A DNA stretch of 7,127 bases, taken from NCBI GenBank assembly GCA_964557545.1, contig CAZLAK010000062.1, forward strand, positions 1 through 7,127, given 5' to 3'. The notes under the pieces are model-generated. The model searched no databases, was not told the DNA's origin, and worked only from the letters and a program-made list of their open reading frames with translations. The translations under genes and the position numbers were made by a program. Shown piece by piece: positions 1 to 6,516 of the stretch (its first letter is position 1; each line of letters starts with the position of its first letter). The stretch is from CAZLAK01 sp964557545 (GTDB taxonomy: Bacteria > Bacillota > Desulfotomaculia > Desulfotomaculales > Pelotomaculaceae).

Positions 1-57
1 TTTCTTTTAGAAGTTGAATTGATTGAGGCTACAAAAAATATCTTACGAGGAGCTTGA
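1..57 (+). CDS. Possible C-terminal end of an upstream gene
   Basis: An open frame runs from the window edge to a TGA at 55-57 and encodes about 18 residues ending in LIEATKNILRGA. The stop overlaps the ATG of the next gene (TGATG), an arrangement typical of translational coupling. The stretch is too short to assign to a family and could be a chance open frame. The start lies outside the window. Confidence 0.25.
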   Translation, partial: FLLEVELIEATKNILRGA

Positions 58-416
58 TGCTATTTTTAGTTGTCTGCCTGTTAGCGGCTTTAATTACCCC
101 AGTTGCCGAGGCTAGCGTTTACGCTAGGGGCTATTATCGTGCTGACGGTACGTGTGTGATGCCTCATTTTCGCAGTGAACCAGATGGTTATTTTTGGAAC
201 AATTGGAGCAGTTGGGGTAATTATAATCCCTACACGGGTCAGCGCGGCTATAGAACGTATGATTCATATTTAAGAAGCAGACTAACCACAGATAGTTGGA
301 GTTATAGTTATCCACTTAGCAGTTATTCTAGTTGGGGTTATGATTGGAGAAATTATTCTTGGCCCTCTTACTACAACTACTACAACAGTTATAGGGGTTA
401 TTACCTAGGCTGGTGA
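57..416 (+). CDS. Small exported Tyr/Trp-rich protein
   Basis: A 119-residue protein of unknown function. From the ATG at 57, residues 1-19 form a hydrophobic signal peptide (MLFLVVCLLAALITPVAEA) with a plausible signal peptidase I site after AEA. Its n-region is unusual because it has no Lys or Arg. The mature part begins with a motif I recall from small exported bacterial proteins, roughly GYYR-DGT-V-PH-RS-P-G, then NN-S, then GN-NPYTG. The rest is low-complexity and rich in Tyr, Trp, Ser and Asn, with about 21 Tyr and 8 Trp in total. I chose ATG 57 over TTG 54 because GAGGAG at 47-52 lies only 1 base from the TTG and 4 bases from the ATG. The protein is probably secreted or bound to the cell surface. 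No enzyme motif is visible, and the role is not known. Confidence 0.75.
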   Translation: MLFLVVCLLAALITPVAEASVYARGYYRADGTCVMPHFRSEPDGYFWNNWSSWGNYNPYTGQRGYRTYDSYLRSRLTTDSWSYSYPLSSYSSWGYDWRNYSWPSYYNYYNSYRGYYLGW

Positions 417-683
417 TTATTTTTCAGCACCTGCCAATATTTTTATAAAAAATAAAGACAGGCTCTGAGTTTACTCGGAATTAGGCACATTAAAACTAAC
501 TCAACCATTTGGACATACCATTATATCAAGAAAAGATTATATCTAGCTTTGCCTACCTTGAAGAGGGCAGCCGAAAATACCGTAGAAAATACCGTAATAG
601 AGATTCTGTCCTTAAAATTCCCCTCTAATTATTAATCAATTTGTTTTGGTAAATTGACATTTATGATTTTTCTACAATATTCC
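417..683. other. Intergenic stretch, AT-rich
   Basis: No gene is visible on either strand between the Tyr-rich gene and the restriction gene. The only local structure is a tandem pair of the 12-base unit GAAAATACCGTA at 573-596. No convincing terminator with a T-run follows the upstream gene. Confidence 0.4.
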
Positions 684-690
684 AGAGGAG
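684..690 (+). promoter_or_regulatory. Ribosome binding site deciding a TTG start
   Basis: AGAGGAG at 684-690 (AGAGGAGG if the G at 691 is counted) is a near-perfect Shine-Dalgarno sequence. It abuts the GTG at 691, so that codon cannot be used efficiently. The in-frame TTG at 700 has a spacer of 8-9 bases and is the likely start of the restriction gene. Confidence 0.7.
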
Positions 691-699
691 GTGTTACTA

Positions 700-2614
700 T
701 TGTTTTCTGCGGCCGTAAGTCTTTGGGAACTTTTTTCAAAAGGGACTTTTGTTATTCCTGACTACCAGCGGAATTATGCCTGGACGAACGAGCAACTTGA
801 GGATTTATGGAACGATATCGAGGATAATGTTACTGGAACACACAGGCATTTTATGGGTACGGTCATTATAAAGGAACTCAAAAATGGTCCCGCTACACAA
901 TTTAAAACCTATGAATTAGTTGACGGTCAGCAGCGCTTGACCAGTTTAACAATACTGGTAACGGCCGCTTGCAGGAGGTTGTGGGACAAAAAAGATGATG
1001 AACAAGATTACAGTAATTTGGCAAACTACTGGTACAATAACCTAGTCTGCGGGCTTTATAATGGAACAACTCCCGACAGCACTTTGCGCAAGCTTAAATT
1101 GGGCAGTGAAGACGACGCATATTTTTGGCAGGCAATCATTTCTCCCAAACCATCGGCGGGATTAAAGCGCGAAACTGCTGGGCAGAGGCGCTTAAGCAAG
1201 GCTTATGATTTTTTTGATAAAAAGCTAGAAGAAAAGCTCAAAATTTCCCAGAAGCATTTGGTCGAATTTCTCCATAAGGGACTTGGGCTTCCCGTGGAGC
1301 AAAGTGCAGTAAATAAAGGGGAATCTTTGAAGCAGGACAATACAGGCAAAGTGCTCTTCCTTGTTTACGAAGTAGAAAACGATCTCGACGTAGGACTTAT
1401 TTTTGAAACCATTAATGCCCGGGGTAAGCAGCTCTCGCAACTCGACAAAATAAAAAATTACTTAATGTACCTCGGTTCCAAGGCTAATTCCGGGCATTTA
1501 ATTAACATTGTAAACAATTCTTGGGGCAGGATCCTTCGCAACATTTCCGAGATAGACGAAGAAAAGGAAGATACCGAACCCGAAGAAAACGCCCTTGTCC
1601 ACTTCCACTGGGCTCTTAGGACAGGCAATGCACGGGTTTACGAAGTGCATAAGAAGGTCAAAGAAGAATTTAAGATAAACGACTCTACGGGGAACTTTGT
1701 TAATGATGCAGAAAGATACGTCAGTGGATTATTAGAAACTTCTGACCTCTACTTAAAAATTTGCCGGCCGGACAAAAGTTTCGGTTCTCTTTTTAAGTCA
1801 CTCGATCCCGCAGATAAAGAAAATTTATTTACATAACTTTGAGCTCCTTAATGACGAAGCCCTGGGTACTATGGCCAGTTTTGCCCCCCTGCTCATGGCT
1901 TGCCTTAAAGTTTTTGCGCAAAAAGACCCCAAAGGCTTTTTAGAAATTGCAAGGTTATGTTACATTTACGCTTGGCGGGCTTACCGTGTCTGTAACCGGA
2001 GAAGCGACGCGGGTATAGATAGCATTGCCAGTATTGCCCAGAAATTGTATGAGGGATCCGCTACGAACCGAGAAGTTACTGACACTTTACGCCAGTTGAT
2101 CAACAGATATGGAAACGACAAAGACTTTGAAAAGAATCTAAGGGATAATACATTGAACGGCCCAGAACGCAGGTGGCTCCTCTGGCGTTGGGAAGTAAGC
2201 GTTGCTAAGAGTTCAAAACAGGAGCCGTATATCATGGATTGGAAGACCGCAAGGCAATTAGAGATAGAACATATCTGGGCCAAAAATGTTATTGATTTTA
2301 GCGATAAACAAAATGAAGTGTATAAGAAAATACACGAGGAAATCGTCGATAAAATCGGCAACCTGGTTCTTTTACAAAAACCATTAAATGCTTCAATTAG
2401 AAACCAATTACCCAAACATAAAAGAGAGTATTTAATAGATACTAACCAGGCATCTGCCCGCCGGTTGCAACAAGACAGTAACTTTAACGAACTGTGCCAA
2501 AACGGCGATTTAGGCCCGCGGCGGACCAGGCGGCTGTTTGATGCGGCTAAAAAATTCATAGAGGGCCGGACTGAAGAGATTGTAAAATTCGCCCTTGAGG
2601 AATGGAAGCTTTAA
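700..2614 (+). pseudogene. DUF262-DUF1524 (GmrSD-like) restriction protein, frameshifted
   Basis: Two consecutive frames, 700-1836 and about 1838-2614, together encode a single protein of about 635 residues, a usual length for DUF262-DUF1524 proteins. The family includes GmrSD-type modification-dependent (type IV) restriction enzymes, where DUF262 is an NTP-using ParB-like domain and DUF1524 is an HNH nuclease. The N-terminal half carries IPDYQRNYAW (residues 19-28), DGQQRLTSL (75-83) and FETINARGKQLSQLDKIKNY (235-254), all DUF262 hallmarks. The C-terminal half carries the HNH signature EIEHIWAKN, then KIGNLVLL and N-ASIRN before a KHKREY stretch. Frame 1 ends at TAA 1834-1836. The plus-one frame reads LHNFELLNDEALGT into the second half without interruption, so removing one base, for example one T of 1828-1830, restores the gene. 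The TTG at 700 fits the ribosome binding site. As written, the product lacks its nuclease domain. This is either a real pseudogene or a homopolymer sequencing error. Family call sure, function inferred. Confidence 0.85.
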
Positions 2615-2710
2615 AGGCCGTAAGCGGTGGTTCTTACACTGGAACTGGGTAAAAATAAACTCTGTTGCTTAAAGATTGGGGCGGGGCGCTGCCTCTGGTG
2701 CTCGGGTAAT

Positions 2711-2726
2711 TTATTGGCCACAATAA
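2711..2726. promoter_or_regulatory. Short inverted repeat upstream of Nudix gene A
   Basis: TTATTG and CAATAA form a perfect 6-base inverted repeat around the loop GCCA, about 30 bases before the Nudix start. It could be an operator, but it has no equivalent upstream of copy B and may be chance. Confidence 0.2.
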
Positions 2727-2757
2727 CCGTAAACGAAAAACAAAAGGAGCAAAGACC

Positions 2758-3178
2758 GTGATCGAAGTTACCGCAGCTGTATTAATTGAGGGTGGGCGGG
2801 TGCTGATTGCCAGGCGCAAGGCGGGCGACCCGCTGGCCAATAAATGGGAATTCCCCGGCGGCAAAATTGAGCCGGGTGAGAGCCCGCAGGAATGTTTGCG
2901 CCGGGAAATGAGAGAAGTTTGGGGTTGAGATAGCGGTGGAGGAGTTCTTCGGGGAAAGCGTGTACCGCGGCGATCACTCCGCCGTCCGCCTGCTGGCTTA
3001 CACAGCCCGGCTAGAAAGAGGGGTGCCCCGGCCAACGTGCCACTCCGAATACCGCTGGGCAAGCGCGGGCGAACTGGACAAGTACGATTTTGCTCCTTCT
3101 GCTACCATAAATGAAAGAGGTCAGCTCGTAACCGGCGCTTTTTGTGCGAGGAGGGAAAATTTAAATGATGATGCTTGA
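2758..3178 (+). pseudogene. MutT-like Nudix hydrolase, copy A, frameshifted
   Basis: Nudix (MutT-like) family, whose members hydrolyse nucleoside diphosphate derivatives such as 8-oxo-dGTP; the substrate here is not determinable. GTG 2758 follows AAGGAG (2744-2749) with an 8-base spacer. The first frame gives 56 residues (TGA 2926-2928), including the start of the Nudix box: G35, E41, R49, E50 and E53 of GX5EX7REUXEEXGU. The second half (EIAVEEFFGES onward, to TGA 3176-3178) is in the plus-one frame. The expected family sequence REEFGVEI can be read by restoring two bases after 2917, so the lesion looks like a 2-base deletion. It replaces the second catalytic Glu of the box with Val54. The reconstructed length is about 139 residues, normal for MutT. 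The end overlaps the start of the membrane-protein gene by 14 bases, suggesting coupled translation. Very probably inactive, unless a +1 frameshift or internal start at GTG 2936 is used. Confidence 0.82.
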
Positions 3179-3629
3179 GGATGATTGCGGTTACAAAACC
3201 GGTCAAGAGGAGGAGGGAGCGGTTCAGGCCAGTCCTTTGCCTATCCAGCCAGAAACACTTGGCGGTTCTGAAGATGAAAAGCCGAAAGATAAAAAGGCAA
3301 AGAAAAAATGGCGGCTGGCTTCATTATTGCCGGAGCTGTTATTATTGCAATAGCAGCTTGGCAGATAATGGAGAGCATTAATTTTAATAAGGCTGCACGC
3401 GATTATATGACCCAGGCCGAAGAAGTCAGAAATAATATCGATGCTGCCACAAAGAGCGACACTTACACTTTAGTTCAGATTTTACATGAGCTCAACCGCC
3501 TTAAAAAACAAAATGAAGATTTGCTTTTAAACGCCGGTGAATTAATTGAAAAAAATAAATTTGTCTTATTTAAGGACAAAGCAGTTATAAGCAAAATAAA
3601 TAATAATCAAAAAACATTAGAGACTTTAT
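2808..3629 (+). repeat. Long direct repeat, copy A
   Basis: Matches 6145-6968 in the same orientation. It begins inside the Nudix gene (TGCCAGG) and ends inside the membrane-protein gene (GAGACTTTAT). Positions 2927-3172 are identical to 6265-6510 (246 bases). The 5' part differs by about 15% over the first 55 bases and the 3' part by about 7%. Two 1-base length differences exist: copy B has an extra T near 6182 and an A7 run where copy A has A6. Confidence 0.95.
3149..3155 (+). promoter_or_regulatory. Ribosome binding site of membrane-protein gene A
   Basis: AGGAGGG lies inside the end of the Nudix gene, 9 bases before the first of three consecutive ATG codons (3165, 3168, 3171). The same site is preserved in copy B at 6487-6493. 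Confidence 0.7.
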
Positions 3630-4105
3630 CGGCATGTTCTGATGAATTAATTTCCATCTTACAGAGAAGCGAACAAATTGATAAAGACATTGAATATGTT
3701 TTTCAGGCCAAAACTGCAACTTGGAATACCATTATTGCCAAATGCGAAGGCTTAATTAAAGAAAACGACAGCACCAGGTCAGATGCCGTAAAGTTGGTCG
3801 TCCCGGATGAGATCAGAAGGTACCAGAATATTTTGGTAGAGGCATTAACAGAAAAAGGCAAAGCGCTTAATTGTTTAAATGACTTTATAAAATCCGCATT
3901 CAATGCAGAGGTAAACGCAAATATGGCGGCGAGTTATTATTACGGCGCATCTTATTACTGGGATCTTTTGTTGGCATACGAGTACGCTCAAAAAGGCCTT
4001 AAGTATGGCGAGCAAGCTAAAATGCAGGCGGCCGAATTTAAGGAACATTGGGATAAGTACAAGAAGTTAAAAGAAAAAATTTCCGGCGGCGGTGAAAGTA
4101 TTTAG
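3165..4105 (+). pseudogene. Single-pass membrane protein with helical domain, copy A, frameshifted
   Basis: I do not recognise the family. Compared with copy B, this gene starts at ATG 3165 and encodes a charged, Lys/Glu-rich cytoplasmic tail of about 48 residues. One transmembrane helix follows (AAGFIIAGAVIIAIAAWQIM), then about 240 residues of predicted helical, probably coiled-coil, exterior domain rich in Lys, Glu, Asn and Leu. The run at 3303-3308 has six A where copy B has seven. The frame therefore shifts just before the membrane helix, and the first frame stops at 3351-3353 after 62 residues. An ATG at 3308 in the restored frame opens a 265-residue frame to TAG 4103-4105, so a tail-less membrane protein could still be made, although no good ribosome binding site precedes it. 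The gene overlaps the Nudix gene upstream. The role is unknown; an N-in, C-out topology is inferred from the charge pattern. Confidence 0.6.
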
Positions 4106-4262
4106 GGATGCTCAGCTACCTTTAGGAAAGCTGGACGAATTGTTTGTCCATACCATCCGTTACAGGAATAGCGTGGAATATTATGAAATGCAAAAATTTG
4201 TAGCGCTTTTTTGCTGGTATTCGCCTTTTAACGCTAAGTGGAAAGACCTTTTGAGCCTATAA
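4092..4262 (+). pseudogene. N-terminal fragment, ImmA/IrrE-type peptidase-like
   Basis: A 56-residue open frame overlaps the end of membrane-protein gene A. GTG 4092 is the first possible start; no ribosome binding site is evident. The middle, LDELFVHTIRYRNSVEYYEM followed by a K-F-ALF-WYSPFNA stretch, resembles the conserved N-terminal part of large ImmA/IrrE-family metallopeptidases, where a segment like YSPFNAMLVHIQ is usual. The match stops at SPFNA (about 4226), and the following KWKDLLSL and TAA look unrelated. The HEXXH metal site of the family would lie further downstream and is absent. It is probably a truncated relic. The assignment rests on recalled motif similarity only. Confidence 0.4.
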
Positions 4263-4370
4263 CTCAAGGTCCCGATTTTCATTGTATTTTTCTAAGGTCT
4301 TTTGATGCCACATTTTTACTAGACCAATTTCGTACGATACTTCTTTAACGCTTTGCCTGGCGGGGGTCTG
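4257..4370 (-). other. Short minus-strand open frame, possible gene tail
   Basis: Reading leftward, this frame encodes about 37 residues and ends with GLVKMWHQKTLEKYNENRDL and a TAG at 4257-4259. The charged, helix-like composition looks coding, but there is no start with a ribosome binding site and no family that I recognise. Its right part overlaps the ADP-ribosylglycohydrolase relic on the other strand, so at most about 4257-4345 could be a genuine relic. Confidence 0.15.
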
Positions 4371-4500
4371 TTACGGCTACGGCGCCATACCCCGGAATTG
4401 GTTGGAGGGGCTGGCGCGGTTTGAAGAAATCCTGGCCTTGGGTCAAAAGTTTGCCTCCCTGCTAAGCAGAATAGGACCTCAGTACGTTATTAGAGTGTAA
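4336..4500 (+). pseudogene. C-terminal remnant of ADP-ribosylglycohydrolase
   Basis: In the frame ending at TAA 4498-4500, the sequence reads DTSLTLCLAGVCYGYGAIP, then RNWLEGLARFEEIL. This matches the end of DraG-type ADP-ribosylglycohydrolases, where a (D)T--A---G-LAG-YYG---IP--WL pattern is usual. These enzymes remove ADP-ribose from proteins or related substrates. Only the last 50 or so residues remain. The frame is closed by a stop at 4303-4305, and the N-terminal metal-binding regions are absent. It cannot encode an active enzyme. It lies directly upstream of the THEP1 gene. The upstream limit is approximate. Confidence 0.6.
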
Positions 4501-4562
4501 CTGGCTCGATTAGGCAGGAAGCCACCAAAGCCCCGCTACATACAGGTTTAGGAAAGGCGGAA

Positions 4563-5126
4563 TTGCAGTTGGTAAGAAAAAACTTTTTGCTCACCGGACT
4601 TCCCGGGTCGGGAAAAACTACAGTAGTTGCCAAGCTAGCCCTCCTTTTGGAAAACAGAGCAGCCGGTTTCTACACGGCGGAAATCCGCGCAGGCGGCCGG
4701 CGGCTCGGTTTTGAGGTTGTGACAACGGGCGGGAAAAAGGAAGTTCTTGCCCATGTGGACTTTTCTTCCCCGCACCGCGTGGGTAAATACGGTGTGAAAC
4801 CGGAAAATTTAACCGGTGCCCTTGCTGAAATTAGGCAGGCCTTGTCCGGGAGCGATCCCAAATGCCTCTTGATCGACGAGATAGGGAAAATGGAACTTTT
4901 TACGCCTGGCTTTAAGGAAACGGTACTGGCGGCTCTGGATTCGCCATTGCCCGTTGTGGCCACTGTCCTGGCAAAACCCAACCCGTTTTGCGACGCCCTC
5001 AAAAGACGGCCGGACGTGACTTTAATTGAGGTGAACGTTAGAAACCGGGAAAAGTTGCCGGGTGAACTTTATAAGCCAATAGTCACCGCCCTGGGAGAAG
5101 CGTCAGAACCAGCGGAAAAGCGTTAA
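4563..5126 (+). CDS. THEP1-family nucleoside-triphosphatase
   Basis: A 187-residue protein matching the NTPase THEP1 family (DUF265, COG1618), P-loop enzymes that hydrolyse nucleoside triphosphates with broad specificity and whose cellular role is unsettled. Walker A is GLPGSGKTT (residues 12-20). The family signature GFYTAEIR follows at 35-42 and a VGKYGV segment at 73-78. Walker B with the diagnostic IDEIGKMEL is at 104-112. The late N-R motif (VNVRNREKL) is at 157-165. Length and domain order are normal and nothing is missing. TTG 4563 has AGGA and AAAGG within 5-9 bases upstream (4550-4557); TTG 4569 is an equally possible start giving MVRKNFLL. The gene seems monocistronic, since its neighbours are a relic upstream and a very short frame downstream. 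Confidence 0.92.
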   Translation: MQLVRKNFLLTGLPGSGKTTVVAKLALLLENRAAGFYTAEIRAGGRRLGFEVVTTGGKKEVLAHVDFSSPHRVGKYGVKPENLTGALAEIRQALSGSDPKCLLIDEIGKMELFTPGFKETVLAALDSPLPVVATVLAKPNPFCDALKRRPDVTLIEVNVRNREKLPGELYKPIVTALGEASEPAEKR

Positions 5127-5159
5127 AGAATTTCGCAAAACCGGTAGCCGGACAGCAAG

Positions 5160-5246
5160 GTGTCCAAAGGGCCTGCTGTATTATTGGCGGCGGTGATAAT
5201 AATTTTGCTCACCTGCGTGTTGCAAAACACACCGGTGAAGACGTAA
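5160..5246 (+). pseudogene. LapA-like membrane peptide (28 aa), probably a gene start
   Basis: A GTG at 5160 opens a 28-residue frame to TAA 5244-5246. It has a single hydrophobic helix (AVLLAAVIIILLTCVLQ) followed by NTPVKT. The VLQNT-PV junction after a membrane helix is the hallmark of LapA-domain (DUF1049) proteins, which normally continue for 60 or more residues with a second helix. This could be a truncated relic or a small membrane protein. The ribosome binding site (CAAGG directly before the GTG) is poor. Confidence 0.35.
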
Positions 5247-5322
5247 ACAGCACCGGCCCGGCTTATCCTCTTATTACTGAACCGTTGCGGGCGTTAACTG
5301 CTGCTCTGCCGCCTCCCGCGCC

Positions 5323-5439
5323 TTAACCCTCCCAGCGCGCCGGCCAGCCCCGCACGTCGACGTGGACGAAGCCCTGATCCGGGTAAATTCCGATGCCGTC
5401 TAAGCCGGCGGCCTCCGCTTTGCCTGTCCGTAAAAAGCG
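5323..5439 (-). pseudogene. C-terminal remnant of peptidase M15 (D-Ala-D-Ala carboxypeptidase-like)
   Basis: On the minus strand, 38 residues end at TAA 5323-5325. They include AEAAGLDGIGIYPDQGFVHV, then DVRG and ARW. The GIGIYP---FVHVDVRG---RW pattern is the C-terminal zinc-site region of M15-type peptidoglycan peptidases; the His and Asp of HVD are part of the active site. The upstream portion with the other zinc ligands is missing because the vapC coding sequence begins immediately, and the stop of vapC (5440-5442) is in the same frame. It is a dead relic. The family call is based on a short but distinctive motif. Confidence 0.6.
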
Positions 5440-5853
5440 TCAGCCTTTTTCCAGGTTTAAAAACTTCCCTTCCAAAACCTCACCCGCTATCAGGTCGTAG
5501 TGTCTGTCGCGGTGGGCAAGGACACAAGAATGGGAGACTGCCCAGGAAGCAATGACGAGGTCAACCAGGGGAACTGTTAGACCGCGCCGCCGCAGACGAA
5601 AGCCGAGGACAGCAGCGCGTTCCCAGACCGCTGGCCTGTCTTCAAGCAGGGGCAGGGCGCCCAGCAACTCTTCCAGTTCGGCAAACTGCTTTTCATCCCT
5701 GGCGCCGATAAGGATCTCTGTTCTTATGGGTGGGGCGAGGACTACAGACTCGCGGAGCAGGGCTTCCCTCAGCCAGCCGGCGATATTTTGCCGTCCTCCG
5801 GGGCGCAACGCCTCGACCCATACCGATGTATCTACTAAAAACCGCTCACTCAT
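5440..5853 (-). CDS. vapC: VapC-type PIN-domain toxin
   Basis: A 137-residue PIN-domain ribonuclease, the toxin of a type II VapBC module. The acidic metal-binding residues are all present: D8 in VDTSVW, E46 in RTEIL, D98 in VDLVIA and D116 in HRDRHYD. Family members cleave tRNA or rRNA to arrest growth; the target here is not known. I chose ATG 5853 because GAGGAG (5864-5869) lies 10 bases upstream; a longer TTG reading of the same frame would bypass it. The start overlaps the end of vapB by 8 bases, so the two genes are translationally coupled. The stop is immediately followed by the M15 peptidase relic. Length and residues look functional. Confidence 0.9.
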   Translation of the reverse strand: MSERFLVDTSVWVEALRPGGRQNIAGWLREALLRESVVLAPPIRTEILIGARDEKQFAELEELLGALPLLEDRPAVWERAAVLGFRLRRRGLTVPLVDLVIASWAVSHSCVLAHRDRHYDLIAGEVLEGKFLNLEKG

Positions 5854-6049
5854 CCCGCCGGATCTCCTCAAGGGTGTGGTCGTCTAGGGCCAGGTCGACA
5901 CTGCCCAAGCTGGCTGCCAGTTTTTCCAGGCGCTTGCGGCGGACAAATTCTGCAAGGGCCAGGTTGACGGTTTCCGTGAACCCCTTCAGTCCTGCCAGTC
6001 TCATAGCTTCGTTCAGAAGGTCCCGGTTGACATATAAAGTAGTTTTCAT
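5846..6049 (-). CDS. vapB: VapB-type antitoxin
   Basis: A 67-residue antitoxin. Residues 1-45 (MKTTLYVNRDLLNEAMRLAG, then a TETVN--L--FVRRKRLE-L stretch) match the ribbon-helix-helix DNA-binding domain of VapB antitoxins of the DUF2191 type. The acidic tail (VDLALDDHTLEEIRRDE) is the part expected to bind and block VapC. ATG 6049 is preferred over TTG 6055 because GAGGTG (6057-6062) lies 7 bases before the ATG. It overlaps vapC by 8 bases. The pair is expected to autorepress its own promoter. Confidence 0.88.
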   Translation of the reverse strand: MKTTLYVNRDLLNEAMRLAGLKGFTETVNLALAEFVRRKRLEKLAASLGSVDLALDDHTLEEIRRDE

Positions 6050-6069
6050 TGTCAATCACCTCATTTTTT

Positions 6070-6097
6070 ATTATAACAGATATGGCTCGTTTGTAAA
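6070..6097 (-). promoter_or_regulatory. Promoter of vapBC
   Basis: On the minus strand, TTTACA (6092-6097) and a consensus TATAAT (6070-6075) are separated by 16 bases, a good SigA-type promoter. Transcription would start near 6063, just ahead of the ribosome binding site, leaving a very short leader of about 14 bases. No clear operator repeat was found. Confidence 0.65.
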
Positions 6098-6144
6098 GAC
6101 AGAAACATGGCAGCACTTTAAGAGTTCAAGTGGAGTTTATTTCC

Positions 6145-6516
6145 TGCCAGGCGCAGTGCAGGCGATCCGCTGGCCGGCAAATTGGGAATTACCCGGCGGC
6201 AAAATTGAGCCGGGTGAGAGCCCGCGGGAGTGCCTGCGCCGGGAAATGAGAGAAGTTTGGGGTGGAGATAGCGGTGGAGGAGTTCTTCGGGGAAAGCGTG
6301 TACCGCGGCGATCACTCCGCCGTCCGCCTGCTGGCTTACACAGCCCGGCTAGAAAGAGGGGTGCCCCGGCCAACGTGCCACTCCGAATACCGCTGGGCAA
6401 GCGCGGGCGAACTGGACAAGTACGATTTTGCTCCTTCTGCTACCATAAATGAAAGAGGTCAGCTCGTAACCGGCGCTTTTTGTGCGAGGAGGGAAAATTT
6501 AAATGATGATACTTGA
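6145..6516 (+). pseudogene. Nudix hydrolase copy B, 5'-truncated and frameshifted
   Basis: Homologous to copy A from the ARR-AGDPLA segment onward. The first 17 or so codons of copy A, with its start and ribosome binding site, have no counterpart here; the similarity begins at 6145, about 95 bases upstream of the vapB start on the opposite strand. An extra T at 6182-6183 breaks the frame before the Nudix box. The same loss as in copy A (REMREVWG in place of a REM-EEFG sequence) breaks it again at about 6255, with the second catalytic Glu missing. Here the copy A stop TGA is GGA, so the first frame runs on into unrelated sequence. The C-terminal half (6265-6516) is identical to copy A except near its very end. 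Inactive as written. Confidence 0.8.

Noticed and set aside
460..480. Hairpin TCTGAG-TTTA-CTCGGA after the Tyr-rich gene as a terminator
   Set aside because: The stem is short with a wobble pair, and no T-run follows on the plus strand.
573..596. Tandem 12-base repeat as a start of a CRISPR or iteron array
   Set aside because: Only two adjacent units with no spacers and no nearby replication or Cas gene.
654..681. TTGACA at 654-659 with TACAAT or AATATT as a promoter for the restriction gene
   Set aside because: TACAAT is only 13 bases away. AATATT is 16 away, but either choice would start transcription at about 685-688, inside the ribosome binding site.
1821..1827. Slippery heptamer A AAT TTA in the correct phase for -1 frameshifting
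   Set aside because: The downstream nuclease half is in the plus-one frame, so a -1 slip would not reach it.
1981..2559. Long minus-strand open frame of 192 codons
   Set aside because: It lies entirely opposite the HNH half of the restriction gene, whose frame has clear family motifs.
5432..5450. AAAAAG and CTTTTT inverted repeat as a terminator for vapC
   Set aside because: The stem has only one G-C pair and overlaps the vapC stop; too weak to call.
5552..6452. Plus-strand open frames opposite vapBC and running into copy B
   Set aside because: They are Arg/Ser-rich shadows of GC-rich vapC and out-of-frame readings of the Nudix repeat.
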